Shown here: positions 37,368 through 49,776 of the stretch, one piece after another
Position numbering within the stretch: position 1 is the stretch's first letter
How the letters are laid out: each line of letters starts with the position of its first letter
Origin: Xylogone sp. PMI_703
Taxonomy: Eukaryota; Ascomycota; Leotiomycetes
Assembly (NCBI GenBank): GCA_021399445.1
Contig: JAJTUQ010000001.1
Coordinates: 7,626,001 to 7,690,000, forward strand
Direction: 5' to 3'
Length of the DNA: 64,000 bases
Notes under the pieces: model-generated
Database searches by the model: none
What the model was told of the DNA's origin: nothing
What the model saw: the letters and a program-made list of their open reading frames with translations, nothing else
Program-made: the position numbers and the translations under genes

Positions 37368-37587
37368 ATAGCAAGCGTGCAAAATAAATTGCGGTCGTTG
37401 CTCATTGTCTCAACTCCAGGCTCAAAATTGCATAGATCCATGACAACGCCAACTGCCGTAATACTTCGTAAGAACCTAAATAAACGCCACTAAAACCCCT
37501 TCTATCAATAATACAGCCCAAAAATGCTAGACTCTGAAATATTATTTGAATAGCCCAAATTTATACCATTCATGTATGAGATCGTAT

Positions 37588-38872
37588 TCACCACGGAACC
37601 AACCCTGGCGGTAGTAGTGGATATTCGACGCCATTAATCCATTCGGTTTCCATAGGAATATCGTCGACGTCGACCATGCCTGTATCCCACCGCTTCCAGT
37701 GATCATGACAGTGGCCGGGGACATACTTTGCAGCATCCATGACCACCGTCATCTTGATCTCTGGGCAGTACTTCCAGATATGTTCCCGCATCTCCGGCGT
37801 CCCAAAAATCGGAGTGTGTAAATCCTTACCACTGCTCCCTGTATGGTATCCCATGGGCTCGTAGAATCCATCTCGCCAGTCATCAATGCCCTTGACTAAA
37901 TCACCGGCCTTGGTTGGGTCTTTGGATGTTGCATTTGAACCCTTCTTCTTCGATACCTTCTCCTCTGGCCCACTCCAGTTTTCTCCTGAAAAAGTGAGGG
38001 ATACGGTACCATTTGCCATGTTGGCTCCAGGGCGATGGCCCAATCTTTCCGTCAACCAGACGTCTTCCGGCTGACTATTCTCCTCACGCTGTTGGTTTTT
38101 AAGCACGTCAATGATGGCGCTAACACGTCTCAAACTCAGTCCTCCATTTCCTCCAAATTGGCCATTCGGGTTCCATGGTGCGCCTACCCAGTCGTAGTCA
38201 AGCCAGTTGTTGAGCGTTTGCCTGCTATTTGCACAAAGGATGCTATCGGTCTGGAACATCAAAAGCCATTCTGCCGGCTGTAAGACGGTCTCGTAGATCC
38301 AGAGCGTTGTCAAAAACCGACTGATCATCTCCTGGCCAGCAGTGCTCATGTTGGACGGAATAAAGGTCAGATCAAGCTTCCCGATGTCAACTTGGTGTCG
38401 TATAGCAGCGCTGGCATTTACCAATGCTACACTTTCTTCACTACCCATGAAGCGGAAGCGCCAATCTGGGGGAACAACGGATATGAAATGAAGCATAAGG
38501 GGAGCGAGGATTGGATTCGCCCGATTTTCGATGAGCAGAGCGACTTTGGAGACATTGTAAGGTGATGGCGGCGGTGACTTCGATCCATTGTAGTCAATTG
38601 TTACTTTTGGAAGCTTGGGTAAGGTGGGGATGTTGGAGGCAGTCTCAGTGAGAATAAGGCAGAATATGCTGAAAAGGTTGTCAGCATCTTGAAGAGAGTT
38701 TGTTTATGAAAGAAGTCTAGTTGAGGCTTTAAAAGGTCAAGACGTACATGAAAATGATTAAACCTCCAGCAAGTCGCATCCGGCGTGTTGTCCTCGACCA
38801 CGCCCAGGTCACGCTGGTCTTGATGCGTTGTGCGGCATCTTCAAAACTTAAGTCACGCAACGCACTCGACAT
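37588..38872 (-). CDS. DUF5672 protein, type II membrane putative glycosyltransferase
   Basis: Exons 38748..38872 and 37588..38668 on minus give 401 residues. A basic N-terminus (about residues 1-33) and one membrane segment (LAGGLIIFIIFCLILTETA), which spans the intron join, make a type II Golgi-like anchor. The luminal part is a DUF5672 domain: VSKVALLIENR, HFISVVPPDWRFRFMGSEES, EWLLMFQTDSILCANS, LDYDWVGAPWNPN, GNGGLSLRR, and PEDVWLTERLG. DUF5672 is predicted to be glycosyltransferase-like; the TDS and EDVW positions are candidates for nucleotide-sugar/metal contacts (inference). Compared with its neighbour at 40788 it has extra sequence after EDVW and a longer C-terminus. The group with dehydratase and transporter suggests a glycan role. 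Confidence 0.82.
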
Positions 38873-40787
38873 GACTGCAATCCGAGTTGACGTTGGCTCT
38901 CATGGGACAGCAAGAGAAGAATAGGAGAGACGATCTCGTGAATCTAAGTCTCTACCGCAGCTGACGGCAGAGAACGCCATCCCAGGGCAGGGTGTGTCAT
39001 GATCAAGGCCTCAGCCCGTCCCGTTCAGGTGGGATGTGCTTCCATGGCTAATTAGCGTACTATTGTGCCCTAGGCGCTGATCTGGAGCTTGGCTATGGGC
39101 GGTATGGGGCACTTTGGGGCACTTAGCCCATCCTCCCAAATTCTCCTAAGTCGCAAATAGTTACTCTTCAGCTGTCGGCTAAGTAAGGTAAAAGCTGTAT
39201 GGACGTGGCAGGATTCCGATCCTTGGCAGTATTTTACGTAGACTAGCTTGTTGGTGCCGTACGGTACTGTATTACTGTATTCACCGTTGCAATTATCACG
39301 AGCAATAATGCTCTAACGGCTGGACAGGCGAGGTGGCAGTCGCACCTTGTTGAGTCCAACAATGTACTGTATCACTCCATAACTCCACGACTTAAGGTGT
39401 TCTCGGGTACCGGTACTGTAAATCAACTGCGGCCGCACTGTGAGTGCTTGGCTACGTAATCATGTGCACAGTAGCGAGCCGCCAGCCGCAGTCTTCCCTG
39501 AGCGCGCGCCAACCAGTGCCCCTCCAACTGGAACTCCCCAGGACCACAAGGGATTGCGAGTCGCAGCGAATGCGGACAGAGACCCAGCCCATCCGCATCT
39601 CTCCTTACCTTTCCACCTTGCGCCAGTTCGACTTTCCTTCGAAACACTACCCGTATTTGATATGTTACACATGTCCTTGTTGCAATTACACGTCAGCCAT
39701 CTCCGTCATCCCCTCTGTCTGTCGCAAAAACCATCCGCTGCTGCTAAGTCCGTTCGGGTCCGGTCCGAGTGCTTCAGATTGGCTGGGTATTCGCATTAAA
39801 TACGGAGAAGGTATGGTGTCCCACAACAAGCAATGCCTTCTACCGGCCAAAGAGCCCAGCAGCCGAGCAGCCGAGGGTACCCATTGCCAAAATTTTCTTG
39901 AACTACAGAGTTGTCATAACATGAGTTAAATGAGTTGGTTGCAGCCACTACAATTCATATTCATGAGATCCTGTACGCTTCTGCATGATCACGCTGTCAG
40001 AATTGGCACGAGAATAAGCATTCGAATTTGGGGTTCACTCATCGTTTGGCCCTTAACCTTTTCTTTTTCAATGTCTCGTCCTCTAACTGTAGCTATCAGT
40101 TGGAACGTACGGTACTGCACATCCGCACTTAAGCTTCTCAATGTGGATACCCAAGATAAATATGGTAGCAGCTTAGTCATGCAAAAAGACCCAGTGCGAT
40201 TAGTTATCCCGATGGAGTGGTTTGATTAATTACCGTAAAATATCAATATTTGTGGCGGCCTTGGCAGGGATGGATGCCTCTCGTGTTGCGCACGGCTCAG
40301 ACCCCTGTAAGCCATTCTTCATCTGTGCTTAATTGGTCGATCATCTCTTGAATGATGAAGCGGTAGTCAGCCTTGTATTTCTGGAGTGTTGTCGCATATC
40401 AAACTGTATTCATCTTTTTCGAGGTTCTCGCGATGTGTGTTTGTAGTGGCAGTCTGGTATAACAAATCATGTATCAACACGGAAGACTGGTGTCATGATA
40501 CCAAGGCCCTACTTTTCTTGATACCCATAGTTCGTCCACGCGGAGTCTGATACATTGTTTCCTGATGCCAATGACGATTGTTCCTTACCTACCGACACAT
40601 AATAAACCATGGCGCCAACTTCAGCATCATTGAACTCCGGTTCAAACTTTGCTGTCACAAAATCGAAGATTATTGCAGTATTATCTCTGATACTAACGTA
40701 AGCCATACTGAGACCGTACCCTAATGGCGAAGACTGACAAGGCAACATAGTTGGGCATTTGCACACGTTCTTCCCACACTCAAACCT
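38873..40787. other. Intergenic between divergent DUF5672 genes
   Basis: Divergent promoter region of the two paralogues. Arg/Pro/His-rich frames at 39423-39929 on both strands are chance. GTAC words at about 39256-39282 and 39363-39420. No gene is seen. Confidence 0.6.
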
Positions 40788-41774
40788 ATGATAAAAGCGC
40801 AATTAACAAATACTGCAAACATAGCGTTGCAAAAGCTTCCATCAGTGAAGATTGATTGGTTCCCAGAGGACTTTGATCCGAGGACACAGTTCAATGTATC
40901 CAAAGTTGCTCTGCTTATTGAAGGACGGACGGTTCCTCATCTCGTACCTCAACTCCTGCACATGATCTCCGTGGTTCCTCCAGACTGGAGATTTGTTTTC
41001 ATCGGATCGAAAGAAAGTGTCGTCCAAATGGATCGAAGCTTTGCCACGCAATATCACCAAGCAAATGGAAAGCTGGACTTGATCGTCATAGGTGAACCAT
41101 GGTCTATTCAGGACAAGGAGCATGTTTACAGAATGCTCACTGATATTCGCTTCTATGATGTGGTCTTACCAGAGGTAGAATGGTTGTTGAAGTTTGAATC
41201 CGATAGTATCATGTGTGGGAACTCCAAGGAGAGTCTGAACGACTGGTTGGATTACGATTGGGCTGGGGCTCCCAGGTAAGTTAGAGATTCAAAGGTCTCT
41301 CATATGGGAATAATATCGAAGAAATGACTTACTTGTGCTAGGAATCCTAACGATAAGTTTGCGGGCAATGGTGGTCTTTCATTCCGGCGCATTTCCGCCG
41401 TGCGTCGGATTCTTTCGTTCCAACAACGTTACGATAATACGGATCCGGAAGATGAGTGGTTTGGACGACGTCTTACCTCCCTTCAAGGTGCGAAAGTCGC
41501 TTCAGCAGAAATGGAAAAGCACTTCGCCGTAGAAGACGTCTGGCATGATAATCCTATGGGCTACCATGTCCGCGAGGGAGGCAACAACCTAGCAGATGAT
41601 GTGTGGAAGAGCAGAGAAAAGAGGAAGAAGATTTTCGATTACTGCCCTGAGTTGACCATGATCATGCCAATGAAGTTAGAGAGGGAGAGGTGCGAGGCTG
41701 ATGATGGTGAAGGTCACCTTGATGAGCAGAAACAGAAAGAAATTGAAGAGGCGATGAAAGCGGAGTCACAGTAG
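40788..41774 (+). CDS. DUF5672 protein, shorter paralogue without a clear anchor
   Basis: Exons 40788..41275 and 41342..41774 (66-bp intron) give 306 residues. It aligns by eye with the protein encoded at 37588-38872 through FNVSKVALLIEGR, HMISVVPPDWRFVFIGSKES, EWLLKFESDSIMCGNS, LDYDWAGAP, GNGGLSFRRISAV and PEDEWFGRRL, then PMGYHVREGGNNL and DYCPELTM. It starts only about 20 residues before the domain, without the basic/hydrophobic N-terminus of the paralogue. It ends in a charged Glu/Lys tail instead of the paralogue's C-terminal block. Either an anchor exon lies undetected upstream or this copy is soluble. Divergence is clearly old. Confidence 0.8.
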
Positions 41775-43278
41775 GCCCACAAGATTCGATAATGCATTCA
41801 GGCAGTTGTTAGTGTTTTTGTTACCTCTTTCTCTGGTCATCGTATTATGGTCCATGTCGGTTGCATTGATAGGTGTTCAGCACGGTTTAGATGTGTGTAG
41901 GGTTTGATACGGATACTCTGGAGACCAGGGTTAAAAAAAGTTTGTATGAAACATTTTCTACATAAAAAACGGTCTGCGGCGGCGGCGATGAATTATTATT
42001 AGGGGTTCTCGCCAGACTTAGAGGAGGAGGATGAACATCTCTTGCTCAAGATGGGGGCCAGAGGACTGGTAAGGGGCTGTTCTAGAGAAGAAAGGTGCCT
42101 GGAGAAAACTCGAAATGAACTAGCACGATTGGCAATTGTAACACTTAAAGTGGAGGTACAGGCGTCTCCTATGGGGTCTTTTGTAGCAACGGTATTGTCA
42201 TATCATACTATAGTGGGCTACGGTAGTAATAATGCTGATGACATTCGCAGAGCGCGAAATAGGCTTCATTGCTGAGAACTATGTGCTACAACAGTACGAT
42301 ACAGTAGGTGATATCACTAGCAGGGGCCTTAAGAGGAAGTTCTTTCCGGGGCCTGCACCCTCGGGAACGGCCTGGGCTTCGCGGAATATGCTTGGCAGAG
42401 CCTATTTGCTCCTGCTAAAGAACGTTCTGCTATCAACATCGTCCAAGCTTTTATATATCTCAACTGAGAGTAAACGGAAGGAAAACCGTCCTTAGGACTC
42501 CCCGACACGCCGCTCCCCCTCATCTTGGCCGTTTGGCCGGCGGAGATCTTGCTCTGGTCAAGCTGCGGTATCAGCGGGACCCACAGTGCCACTCCACTTT
42601 CCAACATCTAGACGCCTTCAACGCTGTCTCTAAACGACACCAAACCTCAGAGAGCTACTGTCTACCAGATGAGAGAAAGAGTAAGCAGGTTACAGCTAGA
42701 CAAATGTCTCTATCATATATGATCGCGAAATACAACAGCGTCTGGGTGACGTAGCGATAGCTGAAGAATACTCCGCATTAAAGTTGTACTTCTAAAGTTC
42801 CGAGGGGCATGATCTACTTGCGCAGCTTGAAGATCCCCGGGGTTACATTCTTGACCTATCAAACATGCGCCCTATCGGTAAGTCTACCATTCTCTATCTC
42901 TATTATGTACTTTTATCAAATTTATCCCACTTTCAGTGATGTTGTTTCTAAGGACTCCCTAGACACCAGCATCGTGTTGACGAATCGCTATCGGCATCGC
43001 GCAATGCACGCGACTATCTCTCATGTCACTCCATCAAACAGGGAAAAGATACGCAGACTCACCAATCTTATCTCTGCCTTATCTGACATCACCCCAACCT
43101 TTGAACCTGCGTTAAGACCATGTGTGTAACCGGCATTTGAACTGGTAGTTATTCTACAGAATATATAGATCCAGACGCCCTGGTTTCGGCCGCGTCTTGA
43201 TGTCTCATCCTGATCGCGAGAAGCATAGTTCTGTCCCACCAACCCAAGGCAACGAGCGACACGAACTGGAGAATCAAT
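41775..43278. other. Intergenic
   Basis: No gene recognised. Frames up to 106 codons at 42809-43341 overlap on both strands and lack motifs. Confidence 0.6.
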
Positions 43279-45046
43279 ATGGCTGCCACAGCTCGTCAAC
43301 ACGGTCACCTTGATGAGACTGCCATCCCTGGTACAGTCCACCTAGTTGATCTCGAGGGTACACTTGCTGCGAAACACGCCTCTGGAGCAGACCGAGACGT
43401 CGTTCTCGTGCCAGCGCCATCTTCCGACCCAGATGATCCCCTGAATTGGTCTCCAAGAAGAAAGCTATTATCAACTCTTTCTCTGTCCATGTACACGCTC
43501 ATGGTTGGCATAGCATCAGCCGCAATATATAGTGTTTTAGAGCCAATTTCTGAAGACACTGGCTTGACACTTGGCGACTTAAATGCCGGTACTGGCTATA
43601 TGTTTCTTGCTTTTGGATGGGGCTGTTTGTTCTGGCAACCAATGGCACTTCAGTATGGAAAACGACCTATTTACCTATTCTCTATGTTAGCTACACTAGT
43701 GAGTACCTGTTACGTTCATTACTGTTATGAAAGCCTAATACGTTTTAGGGAATAATGATATGGGTTCCTCACGCAACAACGAACGGGCAATGGATCGGAA
43801 GCAAGATTCTTCAGGGATTTGTCGGAGCGCCAATCGAATCTCTATGCGAGATCTCCGTCACTGACATCTACTTCACACACGAGCGAGGGGCTTATCTCGG
43901 CCTTTATTCCTTCATGCTTGCGGGTTCAAACTTCTTAGCTCCTGTGCTTGCTGGATTTATTAATGATGGGCAAGGTTAGTTCGCCTTCTTCTTGCTCGTT
44001 ATATCTTTTTGACCCTAAATATTCTAGGATGGCAATGGGTTATGTACTGGTGTGCAATCTTCCTAGCTATTGGCCTAGTCTTCTGTTTCTTTTTCATGGA
44101 AGAGACGAACTATGATCGTGCACCTATTGAGATGGTCTCCTCTCCAAACAACTCGCCGGGTGAGGTTACCCCAAAAGAAGGCGTACTGGCAGCGAAAGGT
44201 GAATCGGAGAAGGGAATAGCATCATCCTTAGACAATAGTGCTGTTGAAACAGGAGAAGGACTGGTCGAGTACACACCGAAAACATATTTGCAGAAGCTTG
44301 CATTACTAGACAAGAAGCGAGAATTCCGCCTTTTCAGGATGATGATTAGACCATTGTTGTTCTTCGCCTTCCCATCTATTGTGTACGCGGGCTTTTCGTA
44401 CGGAAGTAACCTCATCTGGTTCAATGTCCTGAATGGGACGGCATCACTTATTCTCAGCGCTCCTCCTTACAATTTTCCATCTTCGATGGTAGGACTAGCA
44501 TATGTTTCTCCATTGATTGGCGTTGCAGTCGGCGCGTTCTATTCTGGAAGGTTGGGAGATAAGATTGCACTCAGAATCGCTCGTCGAAATGGTGGAATTC
44601 TGGAATCAGAGAATCGTCTGTGGCTCTTCTCAGCATCATTGATCATCATTCCTGGATCTCTTATTCTCTGGGGTGTGGGTGCGGCTCATCATGTCCACTG
44701 GTTTGGCTTGGTGTTTGCTATGGGAGTCATCGCTGCTTCAAATGCGATTGGAGTGCAGCTAAGTGTCTCTTACTGCATTGATTCTTACAAGGACTTGAGT
44801 GGTGAGGCCATGGTTACTGTTATTATTATCAGAAATACCATGTCCTTTGCTATGGGGTATGCGATCACCCCGTGGGTCACGAATATGGGGTATCAGAATG
44901 CATTTATCGTCGCAGCATTTGCTGGTCTGGCTCAGGTATTGACGTTCCTTGTTGTGGTCAAATACGGAAAGTCTTGGAGAAATATGACAAAGGGGCTCTA
45001 TTATAAATACGTAACAGAGAACGACGCTTTAGGAGTAACTCATTAG
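43279..45046 (+). CDS. Major facilitator superfamily transporter, DHA1/Hol1-like
   Basis: Plasma-membrane transporter; substrate unknown. Exons 43279..43698, 43749..43974 and 44028..45046 (introns 50 and 53 bp) give 554 residues. A hydrophilic N-terminus carries DPDDPLNWSPRRKL, a hallmark of fungal DHA1 drug:H+ antiporter-type proteins. Twelve hydrophobic segments are apparent, split by a charged central loop of roughly 75 residues. After TM2 the motif A position reads PMALQYGKRPIY, lacking the usual Asp; the second-half copy GRLGDKIALRIARRN is intact. ILQGFVGAPIESLCEISVTDIYF(THERG) matches the Hol1-like subgroup. It could carry a polyamine, nutrient or drug. Confidence 0.88.
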
Positions 45047-46117
45047 ATCGGTAGAATATTTAGAGTATAAGTATTCTATGGTTATACCAGATATACAAGT
45101 AATAGGCTCCTAATATATGTGTCTACTTTACCATTTAAGCCACTAGCATGCCACTCTCATATTTATTCTAGCTTGAGATTGACAGGGCCATCTCCATGTA
45201 CTAGATCGTAGTCTGGGGCTCAAGGTAGCGTCCGCGGGTAAGCTTGACACCAGACTTCGAAGAGAAACGTTGGTGCAATAGCTAGAAGATAGTACTCTTG
45301 ATAGGTCTCACATGACCGCCAGATGGGATTTAACGTCTCGATAAACCTGACTATGATGGAAGAGGACCTGTCCCCTTAGTCAGAGCATGGCCGGAGCGGG
45401 CCCGGATAAACCGCCCCTGCTGCGAGAGGCATTACGAGAGCATCAAACATACACAAGCTTAGCAGTTCTAGTCACTTGAGTAAGCAGTTTCTAGAAGCTC
45501 ACTGCGTCATCTGTCATGTGGTTTTCATCCATTTTCGAGGGTTCAGCTCGTCAAAGACCTAGACTTCTCATATATACTATGCTGGAGAAAAAGAGCCGGA
45601 TCAATTTCAGCAGTCTTGACAATCCAAGATACGAAAAGCTGAAGAACATGCGGTTCTGAGATAATCAGTCCAAGTCCAGATATGTGGGCCATGAGTTAGC
45701 TACCCCAGCTGAGCATCAAAAACAAGGGTTCATGCATACTGCAGGACTTGGTAATTGCAGCATTTTTTATTTTGCATGTTTCTTGATTTCCATGCCGTGG
45801 CAAGTACTCCAGATCGTGAAGAACACGTTACCACGAGATTCCCTCTTGGTCATTACTTCAAAGAAGAGTTTAGCATAGAATTACCTTCTATGTTATATTA
45901 TCTTCTATGAAAAAGGGTTCTAACATCTCTGGATGTCTCTTACATTCTAACTAAGCTACCAAGAGTTCAGCCGAACATCAACGAATCGCCCTGCAGCTCG
46001 TAATCGTGTAATCGGCCGCCACTCAGCCTTTTTCTCAGCCCCGCCAAGGTTGCTGTCATCGCAGCCTGATATATCACCGACTCCCTTCCTAACCACGTTT
46101 TCTTCAGTTGCGGAAGA
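45047..46117. other. Intergenic
   Basis: No gene recognised between the MFS gene and the RING gene. Short frames only. Confidence 0.6.
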
Positions 46118-49100
46118 ATGGAGTCCCAATCCCATGGTTTGGACCTCGAGAAGGAGTTGACATGTTCTGTAAGTGATGCTCTCTTTACTCGCCATTGAAC
46201 TTTACACCTTTGCTGGGCGGGCGCAATACCTTGCGCTCCATTGCAGGTGTTGACCGAAGTCCCGTATTCGTGCGATTCACCCATACACTGGAACGGGGGA
46301 CCGGTAACTAGTAAAGTTACTAATATTCAGCCTTCTCTAGATATGCACTGAAGTCCTGTATCAACCCTTGACTCTACTAGACTGTCTTCACACCTTCTGC
46401 GGGTCGTGTTTGAAAGAGTGGTTTCGGTGGCAGCACACATCTCAGCAGAGCTCTCCAAATCCGGTCCCCGCCGGCTCTTCTCCATATACATGTCCATCAT
46501 GTCGTGCGGCGGTGCGAGCTACCCGCAACAATGCGACGGTTACTACGCTACTAGAAATGTTCCTGGCGGCGAATCCGGACAAGGGTAGAACAGCGGAAGA
46601 AAAGGAGGAGATGAAGAAGAAATATACTCCAGGAGAGGATGTCTTACCAAAAATTGAAGAGAGAGCGAAATCTCTGAGACAGCGGCGAGCTGAGGACGAG
46701 GATAGGAGATTAGTCGATGAGGTTCGTCTATTAAGCCTAAGAGAGGTCGGAGTAGAAAGTTCGGAAGCTAGGCGAGAACGTAGGAGAAGGGAAGATGGAA
46801 GGTCTCGCGCCAGATCCAACCGCGAAGGTAGCAGAGATAGCAGGCATACGGGCGAACGAGAGAGGCGGTTGCGCCGAGAGACCGATCCGGAGGGAAGACG
46901 AGTACGAGACGACCCCAACCTACGCCCGACAGATAGTTCTGGAGATGAACGAAGGCGGAGACGTAGTGGCGAACGATCCAGAAGGCAAGAAGAAGATGGG
47001 CCAGTGCACCAGATTGAACACCAGTCTTCTCTGCGATCGTTATTGAGCACATCTGATATAGATCCTCAAGAGATGGAGGAAGAGATATTACGCCAGATTA
47101 GAGAAGAAGGCCTTCTGGATGGGATCGATCTTGAGAATCTTGATGTCAACCAGGAAGATCAGATTAGTGAGAGAATCGCAGATGCATTTAGGAGGCGACA
47201 GGAAGAGAAGAAGAGACAAGAGAGGGCTAGGAGAAGGGAGGGAAGTAGGAATAGAGTTGTTTCAGGAGAAGGTCCAATATTATCAGCGCCCGAACCATCC
47301 GCGGAAGACAGAATCAGAGCCGCAAGACGACAAAGAACTCATTCCAGAACATCGAGTATGACAAGCCAAGGTGAGATTCAAAGTAGACCACCACAAGCAG
47401 CAAGTGCTAGTATGGCCGCACATCTAGATGTTCCACAAGGTCCAGGAACAAGGCAACGACGGAGGACTACCAGCGGTGACCGGAGCTCAGCTCTACGTGC
47501 GATAAGTTCAGGGCCACAGACTCGCCCTGCGTCTCGGTCTCAGACAGATCTCAGTGACAGGCCGAGATTGTCTCAAGTTGCAAACTCTAGTGCTGCAAGA
47601 AGCAGTACGGAGCCTATCCAACGGCCACAGGAAATAGACCCCTCGCCAAGAGAACAACAACATAGGCAGAATTCAGATGGTAATAGGACAAGAGTGCGGT
47701 CTGAGGACACCTCTGCTGCGCCTAGTACGCGAACAGCCCCTCAGGTCGAGAACAATATCCCAGCGGCCCTATCTCTTTCATCACAAATTGACAGAACACT
47801 GATACCGGCACCATTGAGTCCTCGCCACTCCCCACACTCTTCTATTTCTGACCGAGCTTTTGCTTTTTCAAGTGCCTCTCGGCCAACTTCTTCATCTTCA
47901 GCGACTAATAAACATCGCTCTCAACTCTATCCTGAGCCTTCTATAACCTGTTCTAAATGTGCGAAGACTCATATCGAATATGAGCTGCACTATAATTGCA
48001 GAACTTGTCGTAATGGCAACTGGAACATATGTTTATCTTGTTATCGATCGGGAGGAGGGTGCTTATACTGGTTTGGTTTTGGATATGCTGCTTGGTCAAA
48101 ATGGGAAAATCTAAAGCAGACCGGGAAACTGGGGGCAGATGCGGACCCTCCCCATATGCTTACAGCAAACCGCTACATACCTCCCAAAGTGACCCCTGGA
48201 GGCGCTGACGGGCGGAAGACACTGACGAATGATGATCCAGAGAAGAGGCTACAAAGCGGCGCCTTCTGCTCTAACTGTTTTACGTGGGCCAACGAGTGTT
48301 ACTGGAGATGTGACTTCTGTAACGAAGGAGACTGGGGCTTTTGCAATAACTGCGTTAACCAGGGCAAATCATGCACTCATTCCCTATTGCCACTGACTTA
48401 TAAACCATCAGAGTCTCGTTCCCCGCCATTGTCGCCAATCCAAGCACAACCAACTCCTTCGACAGCTACAATTCTCACCGGCCCTGGAATAATCGATTTC
48501 GGACCATTTAAGCCCCTTACTTTTTCAACTCGATGTGATAATTGTCATCACCCGATTCCCCCTTTGGCAACACGCTACCATTGTTACTCGTGCACTAGCG
48601 CCGTACCCAATACCCAGCGCGGCGACTATGATATCTGCTCGACTTGCTATACTAAATTCGAGACGTCACGCCGTATCAGTCCAGAGAATGGTGCAAATGG
48701 GTGGAGACGCTGTCTCCAAGGTCACCGAATGGTTGTTGTAGGGTTTGAAGACATTCGAGGAGGACAGTGTCGAGTTATCGTAAAAGATCTCGTGGGTGGT
48801 CGAGGTCTACATGAAGAATCTTGTACTCAACCTGATCTTAACGCAATGGGTATCCAGAAATGGAGCTGGGCTGACGGGACACACATGCGCCTTGCTACGA
48901 CTGACGTATCCAAAACAGCACCCACTTCTGCAACTGGAATGTCGATAGAAAAGTCATTTCCTCCTGATGGTGGCGTTGGGATGAAGTGCTTGGCGCTATG
49001 GAGTTGGTACCGCAACGAAGAAGCCGATGATGAGCTTCTCTTCCCTAAAGGAGCAGATATTATGGAAGTCAAGGACGTCAATGGCGATTGGTATCATGGC

Positions 49101-49172
49101 ACCTACATGGGGCAAAGAGGCTTGTTCCCCGCACCTTATGTGAGGCCACAGAGTAATATGGTTGGAAATTAA
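46118..49172 (+). CDS. RING-type E3 ligase candidate with three Cys-rich fingers and SH3
   Basis: Exons 46118..46168 and 46341..49172 give 960 residues. The small first exon supplies the start of a C3HC4 RING (C16-x2-C19, C32-x-H34, C37-x2-C40, C68-x2-C71), which is broken by the 172-bp intron. A long Arg/Glu-rich then Ser/Thr-rich, probably disordered, middle follows. Three Cys-rich segments of ZZ-like type come next (starting CSKCAKTH, CSNCFTWAN and CDNCHHPI). A C-terminal SH3 domain (CLALWSWYRNEEADDELLF ... GDWYHGTYMGQRGLFPAPYV) closes the protein. The architecture implies ubiquitin ligase activity tied to a proline-rich partner. I know no named fungal gene for it; predicted proteins of this kind occur in Pezizomycotina. 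Pathway unknown. Confidence 0.85.
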
Positions 49173-49776
49173 CTCAATCAGGGGGAGTTCATTGTCGATT
49201 ACGGAGATGTTAATTTTTCATCTAACGAGGCATGACGATCATGAGTATATACGATGTTGAATGTGAATGGCGTTATTGGGTGGTAATATTTAGTGCATCA
49301 TATTTTGCTAAATACCTGTTATGGAACCCCTGGTTGTGTCTTGACGCTAAATCACGATTACAAACGGTAATAGGGCAGGAAATAATTGATTATATAATTT
49401 TCAAGTTCTATGAATACCAACTTTTACTACGAAAAAAGGAAATCATAACGTAACTGATATTTTGTATTTACAAGGACCTACTGCCCGTGAGGATCCTGGA
49501 GATCCCCATTTCATCTACAATAAGAATGGTATATCCTTCTCCACCATGTATCGACGTAATCCGATATATGTATATATCTATGTCGCAAACATCATCCCGT
49601 TACGGTATATCTCCGCTTCTACCACTGAAGCTTTACTCTGAAGCTCGGTGAAGTAGAATATTACTGCTAGCCACCGCTTTCTGACTTTTCCCAAGCAAAC
49701 TGGTTTGCTTGTGATTGATATCAACAGCCAGAACTCCGTCCCAAAGATTAAATTTCGCCTGTTTCTTGATTCGATA
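49173..49776. other. Intergenic between convergent genes
   Basis: AT-rich 3' flanks of the RING gene and of rpf1; nothing recognised. Confidence 0.7.

Noticed and set aside
46442..47050. 202-codon minus frame in the RING gene
   Set aside because: Antisense shadow of the Arg/Glu-rich linker.
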